This document shows positions 17,090-25,670 of a stretch of DNA of 38,701 nucleotides, in pieces (the stretch's first letter is position 1; each line of letters opens with the position of its first letter). Under the pieces are notes generated by a model. The model saw only the letters and a list, made by a program, of their open reading frames with translations, made no database searches and had not been told where the DNA came from. The position numbers and the translations under genes are program-made. The DNA lies in the NCBI GenBank assembly GCA_017398585.1, contig JAFQFS010000055.1, forward strand, positions 1 through 38,701, written 5' to 3'. The stretch comes from Clostridia bacterium. GTDB taxonomy: Bacteria; Bacillota; Clostridia; Oscillospirales; CAG-272.

Positions 17090-17575
17090 ATGACAATCAC
17101 GACAAGACGCGCGGTCATGGACGACCGCATCCGGATCATACCGATTCAGAAGGAGATCGCGGACCTGCACCACAACGGACGCCCCGATCTGTTCCGCACG
17201 GAAGCACATTACTACAGCGAAAACGACTTTTTCGCAAGGCTGACCAATCCCGATCACCGCATTTTCATCGCGGAAGCGGACGGAGAGGTCGCAGGATATG
17301 TCTTTGCCATGGTCAGGCACATCCTGAATCATCCGTCGTACGTGGATTTTGACACGTTCTACATCGATGATATCTGCGTTGCCGAACGGCACCGCCGTCA
17401 CGGCATCGCGACCGCCCTGTTTGAACGATGTATCACGCAGGCACGCGAAGCGGGGTGCAGGAACATCGAGCTTGGCGTGTACTGCTTCAACGGGAATGCC
17501 ATTGCGTTTTACGGGGCAATGGGGATGCGGCCGGTCATGCAGCGAATGGAACTGAGACTGGAGGAAACATTATGA
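17090..17575 (+). CDS. GNAT-family N-acetyltransferase
   Basis: The 161-residue protein shows the acetyl-CoA-binding signature VAERHRRHGIATALFERCIT (Q/R-x-x-G-x-G/A type), preceded by FYIDDICV and followed by NIELGVYCFNGNAIAFYGAMG, a typical GNAT C-terminal half. It transfers an acetyl group to an amine; the acceptor is unknown. AAGGAAGGAT lies six bases before ATG 17090. The stop overlaps the start of the next gene as ATGA, so translation is coupled. Confidence 0.9.
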   Translation: MTITTRRAVMDDRIRIIPIQKEIADLHHNGRPDLFRTEAHYYSENDFFARLTNPDHRIFIAEADGEVAGYVFAMVRHILNHPSYVDFDTFYIDDICVAERHRRHGIATALFERCITQAREAGCRNIELGVYCFNGNAIAFYGAMGMRPVMQRMELRLEETL

Positions 17576-18396
17576 ACGACCGTGACATCATCCGTCAGTT
17601 TTATGACAGCGGAACGGAGCATGAGTGGCAACGGATCGAAAACCGTCCGGAATTTCTGCTGACCTGCCGCTTCCTCGACCGGTATATCCAAAAAGGCGAC
17701 ACCGTCCTCGACATCGGCGGCGGTCCGGGACGGTATTCCGTCCGTCTGGCAGAGTGCGGATGCCGCGTGACTCTGCTCGACCTCTCGGACGAAAATGTCC
17801 GTGCTGCAAAACTCCATGCGGAAGAAGCGGGGGTAGAAATCGAAGCCGTACCGGGGGACGCCTGTGAAGCGGACAAAATTCTTGCAGGACGGCAGTTCGA
17901 CCATGTTCTGCTGATGGGACCGCTGTATCATCTGCTGACGGAGGACGAACGCACGGCGGCGGTGAACGCCGCGCTTGCCCTGCTGAAACCGGGTGGTATC
18001 CTGTTCGCGTCATTCATCGGCATGATGGGCGGGATCATTTTTGAAATGCTGCATCCGGAGATGATTCTCTCGCAGGAACTGCCGGATATTGAATTCCGCC
18101 GATGCTTCCGCGAAGGAAAAAGCTATTCCGGCGACGCGTTCACCCGCGCATACTTCTCACAGATTATCGACACGGAGGAATTCATGAACCGGTTCGGGCT
18201 GGAAAAACTCCACTTTTTCGGCCAGGAAGGAATTCTGTCCCCCTGTGAAGAAAAAATCATGGCCTGCTCTCCCGCTGTCATCGAAGCATGGCTCGACCGC
18301 TCGGAACATCTCTGTGAAAAACCGGAATATCTTACGTGGTCGGAACATCTGATGTACGTTGGGAGAAAAACGAAAACGGAGGAACCGTCATGCTGA
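17572..18396 (+). CDS. Class I SAM-dependent methyltransferase B (paralogue of A)
   Basis: The 274-residue protein has SAM motif I VLDIGGGPGRYSVRLAECG, the acidic CRVTLLDLSDEN and DHVLLMGPLYHLLTEDERTA. The opening (IIRQFYDSGTEHEWQRIENR) parallels methyltransferase A. It starts at ATG 17572 inside the stop of the preceding GNAT gene (4-bp overlap). Its own stop overlaps the next start by 7 bp, so three genes are translationally coupled. Two related but divergent enzymes in one operon suggest either two acceptor sites or two steps of one modification. The substrate is unknown. Confidence 0.88.
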   Translation: MNDRDIIRQFYDSGTEHEWQRIENRPEFLLTCRFLDRYIQKGDTVLDIGGGPGRYSVRLAECGCRVTLLDLSDENVRAAKLHAEEAGVEIEAVPGDACEADKILAGRQFDHVLLMGPLYHLLTEDERTAAVNAALALLKPGGILFASFIGMMGGIIFEMLHPEMILSQELPDIEFRRCFREGKSYSGDAFTRAYFSQIIDTEEFMNRFGLEKLHFFGQEGILSPCEEKIMACSPAVIEAWLDRSEHLCEKPEYLTWSEHLMYVGRKTKTEEPSC

Positions 18397-18896
18397 AACT
18401 CGTAAAACTCACCGAAGAATATCGTCCTCAGCTCTGCGGCATGATGGACGAATGGACAGCCTCCGGCGAAAAAATCATCCCGTGGGCGATCCGCAAATGC
18501 GACTGCCACGACTTCCCCGCCTACCTTGACAGCCTGGAAGTCCGGGAATCCGACGGAATCCACGTCCCCGACTCCACCTTTTTCTGCCTCGATACCGACC
18601 GGAACATCTTCGTCGGCGCGGTCAACATCCGGCATTGCCTGAACGAACGCCTTCTCTTTTCCGGCGGTCACATCGGCGACGGCATCCGTCCGGGCGAACG
18701 CGGAAAGGGGTACGGAACAAAAATGATCGCGCTCGCACTCGAAGAATGTGACCGGCTCGGCATCCGCGAAGTACTGATGTGCTGTGACAAAGACAATCCC
18801 TCCTCCGCGCGGACGATCGTCAAAAACGGCGGCGTTCTCGAAAACGAAGTCACGGCCGGCGGTACGGTCATCCAGCGTTACTGGATCAAACGATAA
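18390..18896 (+). CDS. GNAT-family N-acetyltransferase
   Basis: The 168-residue protein has GIRPGERGKGYGTKMIALAL (the R-G-x-G-x-G acetyl-CoA loop) and VLMCCDKDNPSSARTIVKNG. This pattern is widespread in Bacillota acetyltransferases of unknown substrate. The ATG at 18390 has GGAGG six bases upstream and overlaps the methyltransferase B stop. The product is full-length for the family. It is the fourth gene of the attenuated operon. Confidence 0.9.
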   Translation: MLKLVKLTEEYRPQLCGMMDEWTASGEKIIPWAIRKCDCHDFPAYLDSLEVRESDGIHVPDSTFFCLDTDRNIFVGAVNIRHCLNERLLFSGGHIGDGIRPGERGKGYGTKMIALALEECDRLGIREVLMCCDKDNPSSARTIVKNGGVLENEVTAGGTVIQRYWIKR

Positions 18897-18921
18897 TCAG
18901 AAAATTGAAAGGAAAATTACC

Positions 18922-20058
18922 ATGTTAAACCATAAAGGAACCAAAACCATCGCAACGCCGCGTCTGCTCCTGCGTCCCTTCATCGTGGAGGACGCGCAAG
19001 AGATGTACGAAAACTGTGCGTCCGACCCGCGCGTCACGAAATACCTCACGTGGATGCCCCACGAATCCCCCGAAGCGACCGCCGAACTGCTCGCGCTGTG
19101 GATTCCGAACTACGAAAATCCCGCGTACTACAACTGGGTCATCACCCGTGACGGTCACGCGGTCGGCAACGTCTCGATCGTCCGGCAGTCCGATAAGAGC
19201 GAATACATGGAGTTCGGCTACTGCCTCTCCGCCGCGCACTGGAATCAGGGGATCATGCCCGAAGCTGTATCCGCCGTCCGCGATTTTCTCTTCCGCGAGG
19301 TCGGTGCGCACCGTCTGGTGATCCGCCATGCGTCGAAAAATCCCGGCTCCGGCAAGGTCGCGCGCAAATGCGGCTTCACATGGGAAGGACGTCAGCGGCA
19401 GGAATTCCGCTCCGCGTGGGGCGAATACCTCGACATCGAAGCCTATTCCCTGCTCCGTGACGAGTGGGAGGAAATGCAGAAAACCGGCATTCCGGCAAAG
19501 CTGACCCTTGACACGCCCCGTCTGACACTCCGTCCGGCGGGCATCGGGGACTTCGAAGCCGTTCACGCGTACGCGGGAAGTCCGGAGAACACGAAGTACA
19601 TGTCGTGGGGACCGAACGACGAAAAAATGACCCGTGACTATCTCCTGCACTGCGAGAAAGCGTGGGCGCAGGAAAGAATCACGGATCATGAATTTGTCAT
19701 GGTTCAGAAGGAGACGGGCAGGGTCATCGGCGGATGCGGACTGTTCCTCGACGAGGACGGATTGAGTTGCTTCGCAACTCAGGCAAATCTCGGCTGGATC
19801 CTGCACCGCGATTACTGGAAGCAGGGGTACACGTCGGAAGCGGCACGTGCGATGGTGGACTACGCGTTCGGCACGCTGGGCGTGCATCGGGTTTACGCGA
19901 CGTGTGATGGGGAAAACTACGGTTCGTACCGCGTGATGGAGAAGATCGGAATGCGGCGCGAGGCGGAATTCAAACAGGCGCGGTACTGCCGCGGCGAATG
20001 GCACGACGAGTATATGTACGGGATTCTGAAAGAAGAATGGGAAAAAGCGGATCGTTAA
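18922..20058 (+). CDS. Tandem RimJ/RimL-type GNAT fusion
   Basis: The 378-residue protein contains two complete RimJ/RimL-like acetyltransferase domains. Domain 1 (about 8-190) has IATPRLLLRPF, YCLSAAHWNQGIMPEAVSAV and HRLVIRHASKNPGSGKVARK. Domain 2 (about 198-375) has LDTPRLTLRPA, GWILHRDYWKQGYTSEAARA and HRVYATCDGENYGSYRVMEK. Single domains of this family are about 180 residues, so this is a fusion or duplication. Targets may be protein N-termini or antibiotics. GAAAGGA lies eight bases before the ATG; the gap from the previous gene is 25 bases. It is the last gene before the 36-nt palindrome. Confidence 0.9.
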   Translation: MLNHKGTKTIATPRLLLRPFIVEDAQEMYENCASDPRVTKYLTWMPHESPEATAELLALWIPNYENPAYYNWVITRDGHAVGNVSIVRQSDKSEYMEFGYCLSAAHWNQGIMPEAVSAVRDFLFREVGAHRLVIRHASKNPGSGKVARKCGFTWEGRQRQEFRSAWGEYLDIEAYSLLRDEWEEMQKTGIPAKLTLDTPRLTLRPAGIGDFEAVHAYAGSPENTKYMSWGPNDEKMTRDYLLHCEKAWAQERITDHEFVMVQKETGRVIGGCGLFLDEDGLSCFATQANLGWILHRDYWKQGYTSEAARAMVDYAFGTLGVHRVYATCDGENYGSYRVMEKIGMRREAEFKQARYCRGEWHDEYMYGILKEEWEKADR

Positions 20059-20060
20059 GA

Positions 20061-20099
20061 AAGGTGAAGTCAACGCCATGGCGTTGACTTCACCTTTTC
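20061..20099. terminator. Bidirectional terminator, 36-nt perfect palindrome
   Basis: AAGGTGAAGTCAACGCC is followed by ATGGCGTTGACTTCACCTT and TTTT on the plus strand; the mirror arrangement has AAAA... on the left only weakly. It lies between two convergent genes with stops at 20058 and 20104. Perfect symmetry over 36 bases (centre CCATGG) is longer than usual. Confidence 0.85.
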
Positions 20100-20103
20100 A
20101 CTA

Positions 20104-21738
20104 TTATGCGTCATAAATACATTCATACACAATCGTGCATGCCGCACCGAGATTTTCCGGAATTTTCAGCCGTCCGGTGTCCATAAGGTGCCACAGCACT
20201 GCCGCGTGCGGGTCGAACGAGGTACGGTAATGCGCCCTCTCGTTTGCACATACATAGTCGGGGATGAACCGGTCGATATACTCCGCGTAGCCGATGAACT
20301 TCGCGTAAACCGCTTCCGTATCCATCATCGCCGCCGCGCGGTCGAGAATTTCGTTCACCTTCGCCATCTCCGCACGGTTGATATACGGGACGTTCAGCCG
20401 GGCATATCCTTCCGTGATCGTGACGTAGCCTTCCTGTGACAGAAGTGCGAACTGTTCTCTTTCAAAATCGTTCCCGCGTTCGCCCCTCCGCTGATGCTCC
20501 GCCGCACAGGACAGCATGGTGATTTTGTCCTGTTTCATATCCCGTCCGTAATAGTCTTTCATACCAAGTATCCTCAGATCATACTGGTACGACCGCACCG
20601 AACCGTCAGAATTACTCGAGCTTTTCAATCCGTAGTAACCGGAATTTTCTATATATTCCCGCATTTCGTCCGTCATATCCGGCGAAGCGTTCAGTTCCTC
20701 CTTCGTGATTCCCGCGCGTACCCAGTGCTTCGACCCGTCCGGACGCATCGGTGCGCCGTGTTCCAGACCGAGTTCCGCGATCATCCGGTCGTCCAGCCGA
20801 CCGATCACCCGCATGAGGAAATACGCGTAAATGTCCCATTTCAGATCGTTTTCCGGCAGGTCACAGCCGACGAAGCCGACACCGGTCAGCTCGTCCCAGA
20901 CCGCGTTCAGCGCGCGGTCGAATTCCTCCGCGACAAACGGCGCGTGCTCCATCCGATACCGCAGATGCGCCAGATCGAACGTGACATCCCGGATAAAGAA
21001 ATTCGTGCGGTACTTTCCGTTTTTCTCCACCATATACTCCATCGAACACAGGTCGGCAAGTTTATCTTCGAGATACACCGCCGCCACGCCGAGGGTGCGT
21101 GAAATGTCTTCCACAGACAGCGGCGTTTTCCGGCAGATGTAGACAATGTTCTGCATCAGCAGGTCGGATTCCAGTGCGGCGTATACTCTGCTGCGCCAGT
21201 AACCGTAGTGACCCACGTTCAGTTTTTTGGGTCGGTAGATTTCGTCCGTCATAGTGATTCTCTCCTTCAGATCGCTGCGGATTTTCGAAAGGTGCCACCG
21301 CACCGTCGACGGCGCAAGACCGAGCCGTTCCCCGATTTCCGCCGCATTCATGCGTTCATAGTAATACAGGATGATGATCTCCCGCCGCACACCCGAGAGG
21401 TACATGACCTCCCGCCGCAGACAGTCGTACGTCTCCCGCTCGCTCACACATTCCTCCGGTGTCCGGTGATCCGTGAAATCCACATAATCCTCCAGCTTCC
21501 CGGACACCGTCACCGCGTCCCACGCCGGTTTGTTTTTCCGCAGAAATTTCGACCACGTATACCGGCAGACGGTGTGAATGAACGCGTCCATGTTCTCCAC
21601 GCCTTCAAAATCGGCGGTGCACAGATTCAGCAGGATCTCCTGCGAAAGGTCGGCGGCATCAGCGGAATTTCCGGTTTTTGAATACGCAAAGCCGTAGATT
21701 TTTTCGGCATAGCAGCGGATCGTTGCGTCGTCCAGCAT
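20104..21738 (-). CDS. ECF-like sigma factor with about 375-residue C-terminal extension
   Basis: The first 165 residues form a sigma-70 unit: region 2 with DAADLSQEILLNLCTADFEG and WSKFLRKNKPAW, and region 4 with NAAEIGERLGLAPSTVRWHL followed by SKIRSDLKERI. Another 375 or so residues follow, without obvious membrane helices. They start with a second DNA-binding-like section (LSVEDISRTLGVAAVYLEDK, then LADLCSMEYMVEKNGKYRTN) that looks like a winged helix, then an alpha-helical part I do not recognise. ECF factors with soluble C-terminal extensions may sense a ligand directly instead of using an anti-sigma factor. ATG 21738 fits AAAGGAT about ten bases upstream better than ATG 21750. Confidence 0.82.
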   Translation of the reverse strand: MLDDATIRCYAEKIYGFAYSKTGNSADAADLSQEILLNLCTADFEGVENMDAFIHTVCRYTWSKFLRKNKPAWDAVTVSGKLEDYVDFTDHRTPEECVSERETYDCLRREVMYLSGVRREIIILYYYERMNAAEIGERLGLAPSTVRWHLSKIRSDLKERITMTDEIYRPKKLNVGHYGYWRSRVYAALESDLLMQNIVYICRKTPLSVEDISRTLGVAAVYLEDKLADLCSMEYMVEKNGKYRTNFFIRDVTFDLAHLRYRMEHAPFVAEEFDRALNAVWDELTGVGFVGCDLPENDLKWDIYAYFLMRVIGRLDDRMIAELGLEHGAPMRPDGSKHWVRAGITKEELNASPDMTDEMREYIENSGYYGLKSSSNSDGSVRSYQYDLRILGMKDYYGRDMKQDKITMLSCAAEHQRRGERGNDFEREQFALLSQEGYVTITEGYARLNVPYINRAEMAKVNEILDRAAAMMDTEAVYAKFIGYAEYIDRFIPDYVCANERAHYRTSFDPHAAVLWHLMDTGRLKIPENLGAACTIVYECIYDA

Positions 21739-21811
21739 GATGTAAGGCATCCTTTCGAATTTATTTTTGCAGCTTCCTGTTATAAGAGTACCGCGGAATC
21801 CGGAAGTGCTG

Positions 21812-21924
21812 GCGGATTTTCAAACTTTTTTCAAAAAATCCGCACTGCACTCTGTCATTATCCTGTTTAAAGTTTTTTGAAAAGGGGTTTGGGGAGAAAC
21901 TTTTTGCAAAAAGTTTCTCCCCAA
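21812..21924. repeat. Palindromic repeat, extended variant with extra hairpin
   Basis: GCGGATTTT (21812-21820) pairs with AAAATCCGC (to 21843). Then comes CTGCACTCTGTC (21845-21856), the same core as in the composites at 5484 and 32843. The arm AAAGTTTTTTGAAAAGGGGTT and hairpin TTGGGGAGAAACTTTTT / AAAAAGTTTCTCCCCAA (21889-21924) complete it. It is half of a composite with a replaced second half. Confidence 0.75.
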
Positions 21925-21937
21925 TCACTTTATATTT

Positions 21938-22300
21938 TTATCTCACCACTTCCGCGCCGAACGGCATGAGCGCCAGTTTTGCCAGTTTGAAATGCTGCTT
22001 TCCGAAGGGGATGCCGATGATTGTCACACACAGGATCAGCCCGATCGTCAGGTGTTCGATCGCCAGCGGAACGCCGGAGAGGATGATCCACAGGACGTTC
22101 ACGATCAGCGAAACCGCGCCGTCGCTCCAGCGGACATGCTTCCCGAACGGACAGCACGACAGTTTCGCAAATTTGAAACACTGCACGCCGAGCGGAATCC
22201 CGACGATCGTCAGGCACCACAGCAGACCGTACACAAACCACGAGAGCGCCGCAAGAAATCCGCCGAGGACAAACCATAAAATATTTCCGAGAAATCTCAA
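21938..22300 (-). CDS. yccF: YccF-family inner-membrane protein
   Basis: The 120-residue protein has two repeats of the YccF (DUF307) unit: NILWFVLGGFLAALSWFVYG with LTIVGIPLGVQCFKFAKL, and NVLWIILSGVPLAIEHLTIG with VTIIGIPFGKQHFKLAKL, each followed by a PFG turn. Function is unknown. I choose a TTG start at 22300 because GGAGGT lies seven bases upstream and the reading begins exactly at the conserved N-terminus (xRFLGNILW). An upstream in-frame ATG would add about 40 unconserved residues. A likely -10 (TATAAT, minus strand) lies about 30 bases upstream. Confidence 0.88.
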   Translation of the reverse strand: MRFLGNILWFVLGGFLAALSWFVYGLLWCLTIVGIPLGVQCFKFAKLSCCPFGKHVRWSDGAVSLIVNVLWIILSGVPLAIEHLTIGLILCVTIIGIPFGKQHFKLAKLALMPFGAEVVR

Positions 22301-22499
22301 TTGAATTACCTCCGTGTCTTTGGATGACTTCATTATATCATAAAAATTCATGCCGGCGGGAGATTTTTTCATATTGTAATGGAATTCTAATCCCGTTTTA
22401 ATCTTCCGTTGTGCGGAATGCATCAGTCTTGCCGTGAAAATTCCGTTCCGTCACGAAAAATTTGTGTTTTGCACTATTTATTTGTCATACAATTTGTGG

Positions 22500-22505
22500 T
22501 ATAAT
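22500..22505 (+). promoter_or_regulatory. -10 element of the asnB operon
   Basis: TATAAT lies 55 bases before asnB in an AT-rich stretch. The -35 region (TTTATT, 22477-22482) is weak. The 260 bases between yccF and asnB hold the two divergent promoters and no other gene that I can see. Confidence 0.55.
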
Positions 22506-22560
22506 AAAAAATAAATGAATTCACCACCTTAAATTATCGTTATCGAAAGGTTTTAAATAT

Positions 22561-24426
22561 ATGTGCGGTTTTATCGGATTTACCGGAATCGTTGACCGCC
22601 GCGAGGATGTCATCCGCCGCATGGCGGACCGGATCATCCACCGCGGTCCCGACTCCGGCGGCTTTCATATGAGCGGCGAAACGGAACTTGACGCCGTCAC
22701 TCTCGGCTTCCGCCGTCTCTCCATCATCGACCTCGCGGACGGTTCCCAGCCGATGTACAACGAAGACGGCTCCGTCGTCATCACCTTCAACGGCGAAATC
22801 TACAACTTCATGGAACTGCGCGAACAGCTCATCTCCGCAGGACATGTCTTCAAGACCCGCTGCGACACCGAAGTTCTCGTTCACGGCTACGAAGAATGGG
22901 GCGAAAAGCTCGCGGAAAAACTGCGCGGCATGTTCGGCTTCGTCATTTATGACACAAAGACCGGCACCCTCTACGGCGCCCGCGACCCCTTCGGCATCAA
23001 GCCGTTCTATTACTACAAGACAGAAAAAGGTGCGCTCCTGTTCGGCTCGGAAATCAAGAGCTTCCTCGAACATCCCGATTTCCATCCCGAAGTCAACGAA
23101 AACGCGCTCCGTCCCTACCTGACGTTCCAGTATTCCTCCATGGAGGAAACCTTCTTCAAGGGAACGTTCAAGCTCCCGCCGGCGCATTATTTCACCTACA
23201 AAAACGGCACGCTCACCAAAACCCGCTACTGGGACGTCGATTTTTCGAAGAAAACCTCTATGTCCTACGCCGAATGTGCGGAACAGATCGACGCACGCGT
23301 GCATGAATCCGTTGCCGCGCACCGCATCAGCGACGTAAAGGTCGGCTCCTTCCTCTCCGGCGGCGTCGACTCCTCCTACATCACCGCCGTTCTCATGCCG
23401 AATGACACCTTCTCCGTCGGCTTCAACTACGAAAAGTTCGACGAAACCAGCGAAGCGGCGGAACTCTCGAAGCGTCTCGGCGTGCAGAACTACCTCCGCC
23501 ACATCACCGCGGACGAATGCTTCGACGCCTTCCCGACCATCCAGTACCACATGGACGAGCCGCAGTCGAACCCGTCCTCCGTCCCGCTGTACTTCCTCTC
23601 GAAGCTGGCGGCGGAACACGTCACCGTCGTTCTCTCCGGCGAAGGTGCAGACGAAATCTACGCGGGTTACGAAGAATACGACGTGCGCGGACTTTCGGCA
23701 AAGTACCGCAAAATCCCCGGCTTCCTCCGCAGAGGTGCCGCAGGAATCGCGAAGAAACTCCCCTACTTCAAGGGTCACGACTTCATCATCAAGAACAGCG
23801 GCGTCCCGGAAGACCACTTCATCGGTCAGGCGCTCGTCTTCCCCGAAAACGAAGCGGTCGCCATTCTGAAGGACAAATACAAAAAAGGCCCGTCCGTGAA
23901 GGATATCACCCGTCCGGTCTACGACAAAGTGGGGCATCTCTCCGAACTCGAAAAAAAGCAGTACCTCGACATGAACCTGTGGCTGCCCGGCGACATCCTG
24001 CTGAAGGCGGACAAAATGAGCATGGCACATTCGCTCGAACTGCGCGTTCCCTACCTTGACAAGGAAGTCATGCGGGAAGCACAGGAACTCCCCCACAAGT
24101 ACAAGATTGACGGAAACGACACCAAGGCGGTTCTCCGTACGGCGGCAAACAAGACCCTGCCCGACGAATGGGCGCACCGTCCGAAGAAGGGCTTCCCCGT
24201 ACCGATCCGTCAGTGGCTCCGCGAGGACAAGTACTACAACATCGTAAAGGAATACTTCACCTCCGACGCGGCGGCGGAATATTTCGACACCGACGCGCTT
24301 ATGAAACTGCTCGACGACCACAAGGCGGGTACGGCGAACAATCAGAGAAAAATCTGGACGGTCTACACCTTCCTGACCTGGCATAAAGAGTTTATCGAAG
24401 GCGACGCAATGCGCCGCGCAAAGTGA
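22561..24426 (+). CDS. asnB: Asparagine synthase (glutamine-hydrolysing), probably amidating a cell-wall residue
   Basis: The 621-residue protein has an N-terminal glutaminase with catalytic Cys2 (MCGFIGFTG) and IIHRGPDSGG, and a C-terminal ATP-pyrophosphatase domain with SGGVDSS at 266-272. Length is normal for AsnB. Family members amidate free Asp, meso-diaminopimelate (LtsA, B. subtilis AsnB) or the D-Asp cross-bridge (AsnH of lactococci). The following D-Asp-ligase-like, racemase and MurE-like genes, with 8, 3 and 18 base gaps, favour a peptidoglycan role. That part is inference. GAAAGG lies ten bases before the ATG. Confidence 0.93.
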   Translation: MCGFIGFTGIVDRREDVIRRMADRIIHRGPDSGGFHMSGETELDAVTLGFRRLSIIDLADGSQPMYNEDGSVVITFNGEIYNFMELREQLISAGHVFKTRCDTEVLVHGYEEWGEKLAEKLRGMFGFVIYDTKTGTLYGARDPFGIKPFYYYKTEKGALLFGSEIKSFLEHPDFHPEVNENALRPYLTFQYSSMEETFFKGTFKLPPAHYFTYKNGTLTKTRYWDVDFSKKTSMSYAECAEQIDARVHESVAAHRISDVKVGSFLSGGVDSSYITAVLMPNDTFSVGFNYEKFDETSEAAELSKRLGVQNYLRHITADECFDAFPTIQYHMDEPQSNPSSVPLYFLSKLAAEHVTVVLSGEGADEIYAGYEEYDVRGLSAKYRKIPGFLRRGAAGIAKKLPYFKGHDFIIKNSGVPEDHFIGQALVFPENEAVAILKDKYKKGPSVKDITRPVYDKVGHLSELEKKQYLDMNLWLPGDILLKADKMSMAHSLELRVPYLDKEVMREAQELPHKYKIDGNDTKAVLRTAANKTLPDEWAHRPKKGFPVPIRQWLREDKYYNIVKEYFTSDAAAEYFDTDALMKLLDDHKAGTANNQRKIWTVYTFLTWHKEFIEGDAMRRAK

Positions 24427-24434
24427 GGTACATC

Positions 24435-25667
24435 ATGGATAAGAAAATCACTCCCGTCATTCTCGGGGCAGACTTAAACTGCTACAACCTCGCCCGTGCG
24501 TTCCACGAACAGTACGGCGTAAAATCCTACGCATTCGGCCGCTATGCCGTTTCTGCAACCAAATATTCGAAAATCATCCACTTCACCTGCGTTCCGAAGA
24601 TCGATGAAAACCCCGTCATGCTCGACACGCTTCACCGGTTCGCGGACGCACATCTCGGGGAAAAGCTCATCCTCTTCGGATGCACCGACGAATATGTCGA
24701 AATGATTATCCGCAACAAGGAAGAGCTGTCCGACTATCTCTGCCCCTATCCGTCCGTGGACGTTCTCGAAACCGTCGCGAAGAAGGCGGAATTCTACGAA
24801 ACCTGCGACAAGTTCGGCATTCCCTATCCGGACACCGTCGTTCTGACCGGCAAGACCCCTGCGTCCGAACTGACGGCGGAAAAGCTCGGCTTCAAGTACC
24901 CGATCATCGTCAAGCCGTCCTCTTCCGCAGACTACTGGAAGTTCCCCTTTGACGGCATGAAAAAGGTCTATACCGCCGATTCCCCCGAAGAAGCGGAAAA
25001 GATCATGAACGAAATCTACGGCGCGGGTTACCCCGACAAGATGATCCTTCAGGAATTCATCGACGGCGGCGACTCCCAGATGCGCGTATTCACTGCCTTC
25101 TCCGACAAAAACGGCAAGGTACGCGCGATGTGCCTCGGCCACACGATGCTCGAGGAACACACCCCGAAGGGACTCGGCAACCATGCCGCGATCGTCACCG
25201 AACCGGTTACATCCTTCCCGCTCTCCGAAAAGCTGAAGGACATGCTTGAGGATATGGGCTACACCGGCTACTCCAACTTCGACATCAAGCTCCGCGAAGG
25301 CACCAAGGACGACTACCGCGTCTTCGAAGTCAACCTCCGTCACGGACGCAGCAATTACTATGTCACCGCAGCCGGCATCAACCTCGCGAAGCTCGCGGCG
25401 GAAGTTTTCGAATCCGAAGGCGACGACTGCATCCGCTGTGACAAGAGCGTCTTCTGGCACCACATTCCGCGCAGCACCGTCTACGCCTACACCGACGACC
25501 GTCAGCTCGTTGAAACCGCAAAGAAGCTCGACCGCGAAGGAAACGAAAGCTCCTCCGTATGGTACAAGCCCGACTTCGTGCTCAATCCCCTCCGTTTCAT
25601 CTGCGTTCTCGAACAGCTTCGCCGTCAGAAGAAGAAATACAAGATCTACTGCGTCAAAAAGGGTTGA
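24435..25667 (+). CDS. ATP-grasp ligase, D-aspartate-ligase-like
   Basis: The 410-residue protein opens with ILGADLNCYNLARAFHEQYG, reminiscent of the opening of the enterococcal D-aspartate ligase (comparison from memory). It has the ATP-grasp lobes: FKYPIIVKPSSSADYWKFPF (ATP-binding lysine), ILQEFIDGGDSQMRVFTAF and FEVNLRHGRSNYYVTAAG (metal-binding E-x-N). It would join a carboxyl group, here plausibly D-Asp from the neighbouring racemase, to an amine such as the Lys side chain of the stem peptide. ATG 24435 has GAGGT five bases upstream; a GTG at 24423 overlapping the asnB stop is less likely. Confidence 0.85.
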   Translation: MDKKITPVILGADLNCYNLARAFHEQYGVKSYAFGRYAVSATKYSKIIHFTCVPKIDENPVMLDTLHRFADAHLGEKLILFGCTDEYVEMIIRNKEELSDYLCPYPSVDVLETVAKKAEFYETCDKFGIPYPDTVVLTGKTPASELTAEKLGFKYPIIVKPSSSADYWKFPFDGMKKVYTADSPEEAEKIMNEIYGAGYPDKMILQEFIDGGDSQMRVFTAFSDKNGKVRAMCLGHTMLEEHTPKGLGNHAAIVTEPVTSFPLSEKLKDMLEDMGYTGYSNFDIKLREGTKDDYRVFEVNLRHGRSNYYVTAAGINLAKLAAEVFESEGDDCIRCDKSVFWHHIPRSTVYAYTDDRQLVETAKKLDREGNESSSVWYKPDFVLNPLRFICVLEQLRRQKKKYKIYCVKKG

Positions 25668-25670
25668 TTT

